Positions 1-9,232 are shown, numbered from the stretch's first letter. The stretch: DNA of 64,000 nucleotides from Streptomyces sulphureus DSM 40104 (GCF_000381025.1 NZ_KB905813.1:248001-312000); one strand, 5' to 3'. Numbers and translations: made by a program. Notes: generated by a model from the sequence alone, not told the origin.

Positions 1-1691
1 ACCTCATCTACGACCGCCGCAGCGAGGGATACGACCCGCTCCAGAAGCTGCTGGAGCTCTTCGAGGGCGTCGACACCAAGTCGATGAAGGCGGGCAGGGC
101 CGAGGAGCTCCTCGAACTGCCCCTGGAGGAGCGGCTCCAACGGCGCATCATCGACGGCGAGCGCAACGGCCTGGAGGCCGACCTCGACGAGGCGCTCCAG
201 GAGCGTCCGGCCCTCGACATCGTCAACGACACGCTCCTTGAGGGCATGAAGGTCGTCGGTGAGCTCTTCGGCTCCGGGCAGATGCAGCTACCGTTCGTGC
301 TCCAGTCCGCCGAGGTGATGAAGACCGCGGTGGCCCACCTGGAGCCGCACATGGAGAAGAGCGAGGACGACGAGGGCAAGGGCACGATCGTGCTCGCCAC
401 CGTCCGCGGCGACGTCCACGACATCGGCAAGAACCTCGTGGACATCATCCTCTCCAACAACGGCTACAACGTCGTCAACATCGGTATCAAGCAGCCGGTT
501 TCGGCGATCCTGGAGGCGGCGGAGGAGAACAGGGCCGATGTGATCGGGATGTCGGGCCTGCTGGTGAAGTCCACGGTGATCATGAAGGAGAACCTGGAGG
601 AGCTGAACCAGCGGAAGATGGCGGCGGACTTCCCCGTCATCCTCGGTGGCGCCGCGCTCACCCGCGCCTACGTCGAGCAGGACCTCCACGAGGTCTACGA
701 GGGCGAGGTCCGCTACGCGAAGGACGCCTTCGAGGGCCTCTCGCTCATGGACAAGCTGATGGACGTCAAGCGCGGCGTCCCCGGTGCCGAGCTGCCAGCG
801 CTGAAGCAGCGGCGCGTGCCCAAGCGCGACCTCCAGATCGAGGAGCCCCCGCCCAACGACGGCTCCGTGCGCTCCGACGTCGCCGTGGACAACCCGGTCC
901 CCGAGCCGCCGTTCTGGGGCAGCCGTGTCGTCAAGGGCATCGGGCTGCGGGACTACGCCGCCTGGATCGACGAGGGCGCGCTCTTCAAGGGGCAGTGGGG
1001 CCTGAAGGAGTCGCGCAAGGGCGACGGCCCGTCCTACGAGGACCTCGTGGAGTCCGAGGGCCGGCCGCGGCTGCGCGGCCTGCTCGACCGGCTGCACACC
1101 GAGAACATGCTGGAGGCCGCCGTCGTCTACGGGTACTACCCGTGCCACTCCAAGGGCGACGACCTGATCGTTCTCAACGAGGACGGCTCCGAGCGGACCC
1201 GCTTCACCTTCCCGCGGCAGCGGCGCGGTCGCCGGCTCTGCCTCGCTGACTTCTTCCGTCCGGAGGAGTCGGGGGAGACGGACGTCGTCGGCTTCCAGGT
1301 CGTGACGGTCGGCAACCGCATCGGCGAGGTCACGCAGGAGCTCTTCGAGGCGAACGCCTACCGCGAGTACCTCGAACTCCACGGCCTCTCCGTCCAGTTG
1401 GCCGAGGCCCTCGCCGAGTACTTCCACGCCCGCGTCCGCAACGAGCTCGGTTTCTCCGGCCAGGACCCGGCGCAGATGCAGGGCATGTTCGACCTCCAGT
1501 ACCGGGGCGCCCGCTTCTCGCTCGGCTACGGTGCCTGCCCGAACCTGGAGGACCGCGCGAAGATCGCGGACATGCTCCAGCCGGAGCGGATCGGCGTCGA
1601 GCTCTCCGAGGAGTTCCAGCTCCACCCCGAGCAGTCGACCGACGCCATCGTCCTGCACCACCCCGAGGCGAAGTACTTCAACGCCCGGTAA
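1..1691 (+). CDS. metH: Methionine synthase, cobalamin-dependent, C-terminal part (5' end outside window)
   Basis: Transfers a methyl group from methylcobalamin to homocysteine in the last step of methionine synthesis. The reading frame is open from base 3, so the folate- and homocysteine-binding halves lie upstream of the window; 562 residues are visible. The cobalamin cap comes first, then the B12-binding motif DVHDIG, whose His at about visible residue 139 should be the lower cobalt ligand. Behind it lies the reactivation domain that binds S-adenosylmethionine, marked by RFSLGYGACPNLEDR. The C-terminus is intact and ends at a TAA, followed within about 30 bases by a strong hairpin. This is a soluble cytoplasmic enzyme. 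Identification is firm. Confidence 0.97.
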   Translation, partial: LIYDRRSEGYDPLQKLLELFEGVDTKSMKAGRAEELLELPLEERLQRRIIDGERNGLEADLDEALQERPALDIVNDTLLEGMKVVGELFGSGQMQLPFVLQSAEVMKTAVAHLEPHMEKSEDDEGKGTIVLATVRGDVHDIGKNLVDIILSNNGYNVVNIGIKQPVSAILEAAEENRADVIGMSGLLVKSTVIMKENLEELNQRKMAADFPVILGGAALTRAYVEQDLHEVYEGEVRYAKDAFEGLSLMDKLMDVKRGVPGAELPALKQRRVPKRDLQIEEPPPNDGSVRSDVAVDNPVPEPPFWGSRVVKGIGLRDYAAWIDEGALFKGQWGLKESRKGDGPSYEDLVESEGRPRLRGLLDRLHTENMLEAAVVYGYYPCHSKGDDLIVLNEDGSERTRFTFPRQRRGRRLCLADFFRPEESGETDVVGFQVVTVGNRIGEVTQELFEANAYREYLELHGLSVQLAEALAEYFHARVRNELGFSGQDPAQMQGMFDLQYRGARFSLGYGACPNLEDRAKIADMLQPERIGVELSEEFQLHPEQSTDAIVLHHPEAKYFNAR

Positions 1692-1722
1692 GCACAGGAC
1701 GTAGACTGATCGATCCGACAAC

Positions 1723-1760
1723 AGGCCGGCCGCCCTCGCCGTACAGCGGGCGGCCGGCCT
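1723..1760 (+). terminator. Terminator after metH
   Basis: A perfect 13-bp inverted repeat, AGGCCGGCCGCCC and GGGCGGCCGGCCT, flanks a 12-base loop 31 bases after the metH stop. The T-tract is poor (TCTCG), as is usual in high-GC actinobacteria. It separates metH from the HAD gene. Confidence 0.8.
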
Positions 1761-1786
1761 TCTCGCCCCGTGGGAGGTGCATGCGG

Positions 1787-2497
1787 ATGTCCAGTTCCGT
1801 CTCGGCGCTCGGCACCCTTCTGGAGGAGGGGCCGGGCCTACAGGCCGTCCTGCTCGACATGGACGGCACCCTGGTGGACACCGAGGGCTGCTGGTGGCAG
1901 GCCGAGCGGGAGGTCTTCGCCGAGCTGGGGCACTCGCTGCGGGAGGAGTGGCGGCAGGTGGTCGTCGGCGGGCCCATGGCGCGCAGCGCCGGCTTCCTCA
2001 TCGAGGCGACCAAGGCCGACATCGGCCTGGAGCAGGTGAGCAGGCTCCTCAACGCCCGGTTCGTCGAGTGCGTCGCACGGATGGGCCAGAGCGTGCCGCT
2101 GATGCCGGGCGCGGGCCGGCTGCTCGCCGAGCTGACGACGCACGGGCTGCCCGCGGCGCTCGTCTCCGCCTCGCACCGCCACGTCGTCGACCACATGCTC
2201 GGCTCGCTCGGGCACGCCAACTTCGCCTGCACGGTGGCGGGTGACGAGCTGGCGCGCACCAAGCCGCACCCCGACCCGTACCTGACGGCCGCCGAGCAGC
2301 TCGGCGTCGACCCGCGCAGGTGCGCGGTGCTCGAGGACACCGCGACGGGGGTCGCGTCGGCGGAGGCGGCCGGGTGCCGGGTCGTCGCCGTGCCGTCGGT
2401 CGCGCCGATCGAACCGGCGCCCGGGCGGACGATCGTCCGATCACTCGAAGAAGTCGATCTCGCATTTCTGCGCTCTCTGAGAGCGGTTGCGCACTGA
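1787..2497 (+). CDS. HAD superfamily hydrolase (phosphoglycolate phosphatase/beta-phosphoglucomutase-like)
   Basis: Predicted cytoplasmic phosphatase or phosphomutase of HAD subfamily IA; the natural substrate cannot be told from sequence. Motif I is LLDMDGTLVD near residue 23 with the nucleophile and acid/base Asp pair. A helical cap follows, then motif II in ALVSASHRHV, motif III Lys in RTKPHPDPYL, and motif IV in AVLEDTATGVASAEAAG. At 236 residues it is of normal length. Two ATG codons lie in frame, at 1781 and 1787. The GGGAGG at 1772-1777 is 3 bases from the first and 9 from the second, so I prefer 1787. The gene stands alone between two hairpins. Confidence 0.88.
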   Translation: MSSSVSALGTLLEEGPGLQAVLLDMDGTLVDTEGCWWQAEREVFAELGHSLREEWRQVVVGGPMARSAGFLIEATKADIGLEQVSRLLNARFVECVARMGQSVPLMPGAGRLLAELTTHGLPAALVSASHRHVVDHMLGSLGHANFACTVAGDELARTKPHPDPYLTAAEQLGVDPRRCAVLEDTATGVASAEAAGCRVVAVPSVAPIEPAPGRTIVRSLEEVDLAFLRSLRAVAH

Positions 2498-2502
2498 GTG
2501 TA

Positions 2503-2524
2503 GGGAAGGCGCTGCGCCCTTCCC
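2503..2524 (+). terminator. Short hairpin after HAD hydrolase gene
   Basis: GGGAAGG and CCTTCCC form a perfect 7-bp stem around an 8-base loop, 5 bases past the stop codon. It may act as a terminator; there is no T-run. Confidence 0.5.
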
Positions 2525-2652
2525 GTGGGTGAATAGCCGGGGAAACCTGGTGCGCCGGAGTGCTCATTTTCGGTGACTGTGGACCCGTCAATTCCCAGTG
2601 CGCACAGGTGAGTTGATCGTGTGACGTTTGTCACGGGAAACAAAGTCGACAG

Positions 2653-2679
2653 AGGGCCGCGGACCTGCTCCGCGGCCCT
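2653..2679 (+). terminator. Strong hairpin between HAD and solute-binding protein genes
   Basis: Perfect 11-bp inverted repeat AGGGCCGCGGA / TCCGCGGCCCT with a 5-base loop, ending in TT. This is the best terminator candidate in the gap and isolates the downstream lipoprotein gene from read-through. Confidence 0.75.
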
Positions 2680-2896
2680 TCGTGCGCTTCGGGCGGTTGC
2701 CTATGTGTCCGCATTGGTTCACCGAAGGTGCGGTACGTTCCCATGTCCGCATAGCGGATGGTGGCGCAGCGATATCGGTCCGTGAAACCGCTCCGCGCCT
2801 TCCACTTCAGGGGCTGTCCGAGCGGACTACTAATGTCTGTTGCCCGGCCATTCCATTCCTGCACAACTCGCGGCCGGACGAGGGAGATCGTCGACC

Positions 2897-4492
2897 ATGA
2901 ACCGAAAAACCGTGGTGTTGCCCGTGCTGGCCGGGCTCCTCGCACCTCTGCTCGCCGCCTGTGGGGACGGGTCGGGGAGCGGCGGGGATGACACCGTCGT
3001 CGTGGGCACCACCGACGAGTTCGCCGTCAGCAAGGACACCCCGGCGCCGTTCGATCCGGCCGCCTCGTACGACGTCGCCGCGTGGAACATCATGCGCAAC
3101 ACCTTCCAGACCCTGGTGCGCATACCCCGTTCCGGCACCGAGCCGGAGGCCGACGCGGCCGAGAAGTGCAGCTTCACCGACGCGCACAACGAGCAGTACC
3201 GCTGCACGCTCAAGGAAGGTCAGCGTTTCTCCAATGGCAACGAACTCGACGCCGAGGACGTCGAGTTCTCCATTCGCCGGCAGCTCTCCATCAACTACGT
3301 CAACGGCCCGGCCTCGCTCTTCGCCAACGTCGACAAGGTGGAGGCGGTCGACGAGAAGCAGGTCGTCTTCCACCTCAAGAAGCCGGACGCGACCTTCCCG
3401 CTGAAGCTCACCACCCCGGCGGCCGCGATCGTCGACAGCGAGACGTATCCGAAGGACGGCTTCGTCGACGGCTTCTCCGTGACCGGTTCGGGCCCGTACG
3501 TGGTCGACTCCTTCGAGCCCTCGGACGGCAAGGCCGTCCTCAGCCGGAACCCCAAATACGACGGCGGGTTGGACGTCCGGAACAAGGAAATCGAGCTCCG
3601 CTTCTTCAAGAGCGCGAAGAGCATGGAGCAGGCGCTCACCGCAGGCGACATCGACGTCATGAACCGGACCATCTCGCCGAGCCAGGTGGATCGGCTCGGC
3701 ACGGCGAAGGACAAGGGTGTCCAACTCGTCGAGCAGTCGGGTCAGGAGATCCGCTACCTCGTCTTCGACACCGACGACCGCGTCGTCGGCCGAAAGGCCG
3801 TACGCCAGGCGATGGCGCAGGTGATCGACCGTCAGAAGCTGGTGCGCGACGCGTACTCGCGCGCCTCCGAGGCGCTCTACTCGATCGTGCCCAGCGGCCT
3901 GCCCGGCCACAAGAACTCGTTCTTCAACGAGTACGGCCAGCCCAGCGTCGCCGCCGCCCGCGCCACGCTCAGCAAGGCGAACATCGACACCCCGGTGAAG
4001 GTGCAACTCGACTACACCACCGACCACTACGGCGAGGTGACGACCGATGAGTTCAAGGTCCTGAAGAAGCAGCTCAATGACACCGGGCTCTTCGAGGTGA
4101 CGACGAAGGGCACCAAGTGGAAGACCTTCCACCCGGCCACGGCCAAAAAGGTCTTCCAGATCTACGGCTTCGGCTGGTTCCCCGACTTCCCTGACGCCGA
4201 GAGCTACTTGGCGCCCTTCTTCGAGGAGAACAACGTCCTCCACTCGCCCTACGTCAACCGGGAGATCCGCGACAAGCTCATCCCCGAGAGCCGTCGCCTG
4301 ACCGAACGCGCGAACGCCGCCAAGCAGTTCGGCCGAGCCCAGGACCTCGTGGCGAAGGACGTGCCGCTCCTCCCGCTTTGGCAGGGCAAGCAGTACGTTG
4401 CCGCGCGCGACGACATCACAGGCGTCGAATGGGCGCTCAACGCCTCGTCGATCAACCAGTTCTGGGAGCTGGGCCGCGGCGTCTCCGACTGA
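2897..4492 (+). CDS. ABC transporter solute-binding lipoprotein, family 5 (peptide/nickel type)
   Basis: Extracytoplasmic receptor expected to capture oligopeptides or a similar solute for an ABC importer. The first 22 residues form a lipoprotein signal peptide ending in the lipobox LLAAC, so the mature protein should be lipid-anchored on the outer face of the membrane. The remainder, to residue 531, matches the SBP_bac_5 fold, with the typical segments SYDVAAWNIMRNTFQTLVR near the start and GFGWFPDFPDAESYL near the end. The ATG at 2897 is preceded by AGGGAG 10 bases upstream. An in-frame ATG at 2840 would place extra charged residues before the signal peptide and is rejected. No permease or ATPase gene adjoins it. 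Confidence 0.92.
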   Translation: MNRKTVVLPVLAGLLAPLLAACGDGSGSGGDDTVVVGTTDEFAVSKDTPAPFDPAASYDVAAWNIMRNTFQTLVRIPRSGTEPEADAAEKCSFTDAHNEQYRCTLKEGQRFSNGNELDAEDVEFSIRRQLSINYVNGPASLFANVDKVEAVDEKQVVFHLKKPDATFPLKLTTPAAAIVDSETYPKDGFVDGFSVTGSGPYVVDSFEPSDGKAVLSRNPKYDGGLDVRNKEIELRFFKSAKSMEQALTAGDIDVMNRTISPSQVDRLGTAKDKGVQLVEQSGQEIRYLVFDTDDRVVGRKAVRQAMAQVIDRQKLVRDAYSRASEALYSIVPSGLPGHKNSFFNEYGQPSVAAARATLSKANIDTPVKVQLDYTTDHYGEVTTDEFKVLKKQLNDTGLFEVTTKGTKWKTFHPATAKKVFQIYGFGWFPDFPDAESYLAPFFEENNVLHSPYVNREIRDKLIPESRRLTERANAAKQFGRAQDLVAKDVPLLPLWQGKQYVAARDDITGVEWALNASSINQFWELGRGVSD

Positions 4493-4564
4493 CGGACCCT
4501 TCCTCGACGGGCTCTCGTCCCCGGCGCGCCGCGCCCGGGCGGGAGCCCGCTCCGCGTACGGGGC

Positions 4565-5236
4565 TCAGGCGGCGCCGGGGCGTACGAGCCCGCTCTCGTA
4601 GGCGTAGACCGCCGCCTGCACGCGGTCGCGGAGGCCGAGCTTGGTGAGCACGTGCCCGACGTGCGTCTTGACGGTCGTCTCGCTGACGAAGAGGTCCGCG
4701 GCGATCTCCGCGTTCGACAGGCCGCGCGCGACGAGCTTCAGCACCTCCACCTCGCGCTCGGTAAGCTGGTCGAGGCTGTCGGGGACGGGCTCCTCGCCGG
4801 AGGGCAGCTTCTCCGCGTACTTGTCGAGCAGGCGGCGGGTGATGCTCGGCGCCAGCATCGCCTCGCCCGCGGCCACGACCCGGAGCGCCTGGACGAGTTC
4901 GTCGGCCGGGGCGTCCTTGAGGAGGAAGCCGCTCGCCCCGGCGCGCAGCGCCTCGACCACGTACTCGTCGAGGTCGAAGGTGGTGAGCACGAGCACCTTC
5001 GCGGGGCCGTCCTTCTCGGGGCCCGTGATGCGCCGCGTCGCCTCGACGCCGTCCATGCGCGGCATCCGGATGTCCATCAGCACCACGTCGGGCTGGAGCG
5101 CGCGCACCTGGTCGAGCGCCTGCTGACCGTCACCGGCCTCGCCCACCACCGCCACGTCCTGCTCGGCCTCCAGGATCATCCGGAAGCCGGTACGCAGCAG
5201 CGGTTGGTCGTCCACGAGCAGTACGCGGATTGCCAC
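4565..5236 (-). CDS. LuxR/NarL-family two-component response regulator
   Basis: DNA-binding transcription factor activated by phosphorylation. The receiver domain (residues 1-120) has the acidic pair DD at 9-10, phosphoacceptor Asp55 in LMDIRMPRMDG, and the conserved LTTFD Thr and LLKDA Lys. The C-terminal helix-turn-helix LTEREVEVLKLVARGLS with SETTVKTHVGHVLTKLG is NarL-type. The GTG at 5236 is chosen because GGAGGAG lies 5 bases upstream; a further in-frame ATG at 5287 would add 17 residues not typical of the family. Length is 223 residues. No sensor kinase gene is adjacent, so its partner is unknown. Confidence 0.93.
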   Translation of the reverse strand: MAIRVLLVDDQPLLRTGFRMILEAEQDVAVVGEAGDGQQALDQVRALQPDVVLMDIRMPRMDGVEATRRITGPEKDGPAKVLVLTTFDLDEYVVEALRAGASGFLLKDAPADELVQALRVVAAGEAMLAPSITRRLLDKYAEKLPSGEEPVPDSLDQLTEREVEVLKLVARGLSNAEIAADLFVSETTVKTHVGHVLTKLGLRDRVQAAVYAYESGLVRPGAA

Positions 5237-5332
5237 GGGATCTCCTCCAAGGGGCGGCAGGCGGCGGGCGTTCCCATTCTCACCCACCCCGCGGCGCGTA
5301 CACCGCCGGGCTTTCGGGCGCCGGTCGGACGC

Positions 5333-6268
5333 TCAGGCCGGTTCCTCGGCCTCGCGGGGCATCGGGAGGCGCGGTTGGATCGTCAGCGGGTACTCGGGCG
5401 GGGTGCCGCCGAACTCGGGGCAGCGGGAGCGGTGGTCGCACCAGTTGCAGAGCTTGCTGCGTCTCGGGCGCCAGTCGCCGGTCTCGGTGGCGCGGGTGAT
5501 CGCGTCCCACAGCGCGTGGAGCTTGCGCTCGACGGCGAGGAGCTCGGACTCCTCCGGGTCCCAGGTGAGGACGTCCCCGCTGCCGAGGAAGACGAGTTGC
5601 AGCCGCCGGGGGACGACTCCGCGGAGGCGCCAGAGCACGAGCGCGTAGAACTTCATCTGGAAGAGCGGTCCTTCGGCGTACTCGGGGCGGGGAGCCTTGC
5701 CCGTCTTGTAGTCGACGACGCGGACTTCGCCGGTGGGAGCGACGTCGACCCGGTCGATCACACCCCGCAGGCGCAGCCCCGAGGGGAGCGTCGTCTGCAC
5801 GAAGAGCTCGCGTTCGGCGGGCTCCAGGCGGGTCGGGTCCTCCAGTTCGAACCAGCGCTCGACGAGCGCCTCGACCTCCGCGAGCCACTCGGCGAGCTGC
5901 GCGGCGTCGGGCGCCGGGTTCTGGGCCTCCTCCTGCTCCGGCGGCTCGGCGGGAGAGGCGGGCGCGAACAACCGGGCCAGCTCGGGCCGTTTGGCGAGCA
6001 GCTTCTCCCACTCGGGCCCGACCATCGACCGAGCCCGCTCGATGCTGCGCTCGGCCGCCGGCGCGTCGAAGAGGCGCTCCAGGACCGAATGGACGACGGT
6101 GCCGCGGGTGGCTGCGGCGGACGGCTCCTCGGGCAGTTTGTCGATCACCCGGAAGCGGTAGAGCAGCGGGCACTGCATGAAGTCACCGGCACGGGAAGGG
6201 GAAAGGCCGTTCGGCGGGGCCGGGCGGCGGGCGTCCGCGGGGGAGGGGGAGGAGGCACCGGTGTTCAT
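5333..6268 (-). CDS. RecB-family PD-(D/E)XK exonuclease with Fe-S cysteine cluster
   Basis: Predicted stand-alone nuclease of the RecB/AddB/Cas4-like group, likely acting on DNA ends in repair. The catalytic core is seen as GVIDRVD followed by VVDYKTGK (Asp and the D-x-K pair). Four cysteines, Cys33 in MQCPLLYRFR and CNWCDHRSRC near the C-terminus, match the C...CxxCxnC pattern that holds a 4Fe-4S cluster in AddB and Cas4. It is 311 residues from the ATG at 6268; a TTG six bases upstream is less likely. No cas genes or helicase partner is nearby. It is divergent from the site-2 protease gene. Confidence 0.88.
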   Translation of the reverse strand: MNTGASSPSPADARRPAPPNGLSPSRAGDFMQCPLLYRFRVIDKLPEEPSAAATRGTVVHSVLERLFDAPAAERSIERARSMVGPEWEKLLAKRPELARLFAPASPAEPPEQEEAQNPAPDAAQLAEWLAEVEALVERWFELEDPTRLEPAERELFVQTTLPSGLRLRGVIDRVDVAPTGEVRVVDYKTGKAPRPEYAEGPLFQMKFYALVLWRLRGVVPRRLQLVFLGSGDVLTWDPEESELLAVERKLHALWDAITRATETGDWRPRRSKLCNWCDHRSRCPEFGGTPPEYPLTIQPRLPMPREAEEPA

Positions 6269-6419
6269 GGGCAACGACCCTAAGCCCCGTCACCGACACC
6301 GGGCACATACCATCGTCCTCGGACGGCAGCAGCGCTCACCCTGCATGATCACCACACCTCCACCGCGTGCGACCGTGCAGGCGGGCGGGGGACACCAGGC
6401 AAGCGGCAGAGGGGAACCC

Positions 6420-8099
6420 GTGGCGGACACGGACAGCGGCGGGAAACCGCGGGCCGGCGGCCCCGAGGGCACGGACGGCGAGGGCGGCACGCCCCGGCGT
6501 ACCGCGTCGCCCGCGCCGCACGGCGGCGCTGAGAAGCCGGCGCCCGCCCCCGGCGGAACCGACGCAGGCGAACAGGAGACGGACGCCGAGCGCCCGTCCG
6601 CCGCCGAAGAGCCCGAAGGCACCCGACGCCCCGTCACGGACGCGGACACCGGCGAGCGGGAGCCCTCGGGCGAACCGTCACCCGACCGCCCGTCGGCGTC
6701 CCCGAGCGGACCCGCGGACGCCCCGCAGCCGGCCGGAGCGGACGAGCACCGCCCGCCCGAACAGCCGCGCCCCGACGCACAGTCGGCACGCCCCGAGCCC
6801 CCGGAGGAGGAGCACACCCGTCCGGACGGAGCCCCCCGGAGCGAAGACCCCACAAACGAGCCAGGGCAACCCGGGCCCACGCCCCCCGGCCTCCCCGGCG
6901 CGGGGCAGCCCGGCACCGGCCGTCCCGGTGAGACGAAGGGCGCGGGCGCACGTCCGCGCGGTGGCGGCCTCCTCATGGGGCGACCCTTCGGCGTGCCCGT
7001 CTACGTGGCACCGAGCTGGTTCCTCGTCGCCGCGCTCATCACCTGGGTCTTCGGCGGGCAACTCGACCGGGTCCTCCCGCACTTGGGCATCGAGCGCTAC
7101 CTCATCGCCCTCTTCTTCGCGGTCGCCTTCTACGCCTCCGTACTCGTCCACGAGCTGGCGCACACCGTCGCCGCGCTCCGCTTCCGGCTGCCGGTGCGCC
7201 GTATCCAGCTCCAGTTCTTCGGCGGCGTCTCGGAGATCGAGAAGGAGGCGGAGACGCCGGGCAGAGAGTTCGTTCTCGCCTTCGTCGGGCCGCTGCTCTC
7301 CCTGGTGCTCGCCGCCGTCTTCTACGGCGCGATGCAGGGGGTCGAGGCCGGCACCGTGCCCGGCGTCATCCTCGCGGCCCTGATGCTCTCCAACCTGATC
7401 GTCGCCGTCTTCAACCTCCTTCCGGGGCTGCCGCTCGACGGCGGGCGGATGCTGCGCGCCGTCGTGTGGAAGCTGAGCGGCCGGCCGATGACCGGCACCG
7501 TCGCCGCGGTGTGGACGGGCCGGGTGCTCGCGCTCGCCGTGCTCGTCGGACTGCCGCTCGCCACGCGCTCCCGCGCCGGCACGGAGGGCATGGGCGGAGT
7601 CTCGACGCTCACCGACGCCCTTCTCGCCGCGATCCTCGCCGCGATCATCTGGACGGGCGCGGGCAACAGCCTCCGGATGGCGCGACTCCGCGAGCGGCTC
7701 CCGGAGTTGAGTGCCCGTGCGCTGACGCGTCGAGCCGTCCCCGTCTCCGGCGACACCCCGCTCTCCGAGGCGCTCAGGCGCGCCAACGACGCGGGCGCCA
7801 GGGCGCTCGTCGTCGTGGGCGGCAGGGGCGAGCCGCTCTCGCTCGTACGGGAGTCCGCGATCGTCGGGGTACCGGAGCACCGGCGGCCGTGGGTCGCGGT
7901 GAGCACTCTCGCGCAGGACCTCAAGGAGGGGATGCGGGTGCCGGTGGAGCTCTCGGGCGACGAGCTGCTGGAGTACCTGCGCACGACGCCGGCCACCGAG
8001 TACCTCGTCGTCGAGGAGACGGGCGCGATCTACGGCGTCCTCTCGACCGGCGACGTGGAGCGCGCCTTCGTCAAGGCGATGGCGAAGCACCCCTCCTGA
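6420..8099 (+). CDS. Site-2 protease family membrane metalloprotease with CBS domains and long disordered N-terminus
   Basis: Intramembrane zinc protease (M50 family), expected to cut membrane-embedded substrates such as anti-sigma factors; no substrate is evident here. Residues 1 to about 185 are Pro, Glu, Gly and Ala rich and look unstructured. Transmembrane segments follow, with the zinc motif HELAH at about 244-248 and the second metal-binding motif LPLDGGRM near 340. A CBS-domain pair fills the C-terminal 130 residues. The start is uncertain: GTG 6420 has AGAGGGG 5 bases upstream, whereas an in-frame ATG at 6345 has no ribosome binding site. The stop is 53 bases before trmI, so the two may be co-transcribed. 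Confidence 0.9.
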   Translation: MADTDSGGKPRAGGPEGTDGEGGTPRRTASPAPHGGAEKPAPAPGGTDAGEQETDAERPSAAEEPEGTRRPVTDADTGEREPSGEPSPDRPSASPSGPADAPQPAGADEHRPPEQPRPDAQSARPEPPEEEHTRPDGAPRSEDPTNEPGQPGPTPPGLPGAGQPGTGRPGETKGAGARPRGGGLLMGRPFGVPVYVAPSWFLVAALITWVFGGQLDRVLPHLGIERYLIALFFAVAFYASVLVHELAHTVAALRFRLPVRRIQLQFFGGVSEIEKEAETPGREFVLAFVGPLLSLVLAAVFYGAMQGVEAGTVPGVILAALMLSNLIVAVFNLLPGLPLDGGRMLRAVVWKLSGRPMTGTVAAVWTGRVLALAVLVGLPLATRSRAGTEGMGGVSTLTDALLAAILAAIIWTGAGNSLRMARLRERLPELSARALTRRAVPVSGDTPLSEALRRANDAGARALVVVGGRGEPLSLVRESAIVGVPEHRRPWVAVSTLAQDLKEGMRVPVELSGDELLEYLRTTPATEYLVVEETGAIYGVLSTGDVERAFVKAMAKHPS

Positions 8100-8152
8100 C
8101 CGGCGCCGGCCCTCCGCGCAGGGCAGCTCCGACGACCCGTTAGTGTGTCCGC

Positions 8153-9046
8153 ATGTCCGAACCGACCGGTGCCGCCCGCCGTCGCGGGCCCTTCCAGGTC
8201 GGGGACCAGGTCCAGCTCACCGACCCCAAAGGCCGCCACTACACGATCACCCTCGAAGAGGGGAAGAGCTTCCACACCCACAAGGGAGCCTTCCCGCACG
8301 ACGAGTTGATCGGTGCGCCCGAGGGCAGCGTCGTCCGCACCACGGGCAACGTCGCCTACCTGGCGTTGCGCCCCCTGCTCCCCGACTACGTCCTGTCCAT
8401 GCCGCGCGGAGCGGCCGTCGTCTACCCCAAGGACGCGGGGCAGGTGCTGGCGATGGCCGACATCTTCCCCGGCGCCCGTGTCGTCGAGGCAGGTGTCGGT
8501 TCTGGCTCGCTCAGCGCGTTCCTGCTGCGCGCCATCGGCGACCAGGGCATGCTCCACTCGTACGAGCGTCGCGAGGACTTCGCGGAGATCGCCCGGCAGA
8601 ACGTCGAGCGGTACTTCGGCAGCCCGCACCCGGCGTGGACGCTCACCGTCGGCGATCTCCAGGACAACCTCTCCGACACCGAGGTCGACCGCGTCATCCT
8701 CGACATGCTCGCCCCCTGGGAGTGCCTCGACGCCGTCTCCAAGGCGCTCGTACCCGGCGGCATCGTCTGCTGCTACGTCGCCACGACGACCCAGATGGCG
8801 CGCATGGTCGAGTCGATCCGCGAGCACGGCACCTTCAACGAGCCGCAGGCGTGGGAGACGATGCTCCGCAACTGGCACGTCGAGGGCCTCGCCGTCCGCC
8901 CCGACCACCGCATGATCGGGCACACCGGTTTCCTGCTCACCGCCCGCCGCCTCGCCGACGGCGTCGAGCCGCCGCTGCGGCGCCGCCGCCCGTCCAAGGG
9001 CGCGTACGGCGAGGACTACAAGGGCCCCGGCAGCACCTCCCGCTGA
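8153..9046 (+). CDS. trmI: tRNA (adenine-58-N1)-methyltransferase
   Basis: Makes m1A58 in the T-loop of tRNAs using S-adenosylmethionine. The 297-residue protein has the family's short N-terminal beta domain (RRRGPFQVGDQVQLTDPKG) and a Rossmann methyltransferase domain with VVEAGVGSGSLSAFLLRAIG near residue 110 and the catalytic-region motif VILDMLAPWECL. A basic tail ends the protein. In actinobacteria this gene commonly sits just upstream of the proteasomal ATPase, as here, although about 1 kb and one small secreted-protein gene intervene. A strong hairpin follows the stop. Identification is secure. Confidence 0.95.
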   Translation: MSEPTGAARRRGPFQVGDQVQLTDPKGRHYTITLEEGKSFHTHKGAFPHDELIGAPEGSVVRTTGNVAYLALRPLLPDYVLSMPRGAAVVYPKDAGQVLAMADIFPGARVVEAGVGSGSLSAFLLRAIGDQGMLHSYERREDFAEIARQNVERYFGSPHPAWTLTVGDLQDNLSDTEVDRVILDMLAPWECLDAVSKALVPGGIVCCYVATTTQMARMVESIREHGTFNEPQAWETMLRNWHVEGLAVRPDHRMIGHTGFLLTARRLADGVEPPLRRRRPSKGAYGEDYKGPGSTSR

Positions 9047-9058
9047 CACGACCGACCA

Positions 9059-9101
9059 GGCCCCGCAGCACCGTTCCGACGGGGAACTCCGCTGCGGGGC
9101 C
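9059..9101 (+). terminator. Terminator after trmI
   Basis: Perfect 11-bp inverted repeat GGCCCCGCAGC / GCTGCGGGGCC with a 21-base loop, 13 bases past the trmI stop. Confidence 0.7.
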
Positions 9102-9232
9102 GCTGCGTTGAGAAGAAGCGGGCCGGAGACCCGCCGTTCCGCCGCGGTGTGACGTATGGCACCATGCTGGCACCCGCCAGCCCTCCGCGCCGCCGCGCCG
9201 GCGCGTTCGAGCACGCCCAGGAGTCGCCCCGC

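Larger units (their letters stand above)
2498..2896 (+). other. 399-bp intergenic region before the solute-binding lipoprotein gene
   Basis: No gene is visible here. It holds two candidate terminator hairpins (listed separately) and about 215 bases of leader/promoter sequence before the GTG/ATG-rich start of the lipoprotein gene. The stretch 2700-2860 is noticeably less GC-rich than its surroundings, as promoters in this group often are, but I cannot fix a -10/-35 pair. Confidence 0.5.
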
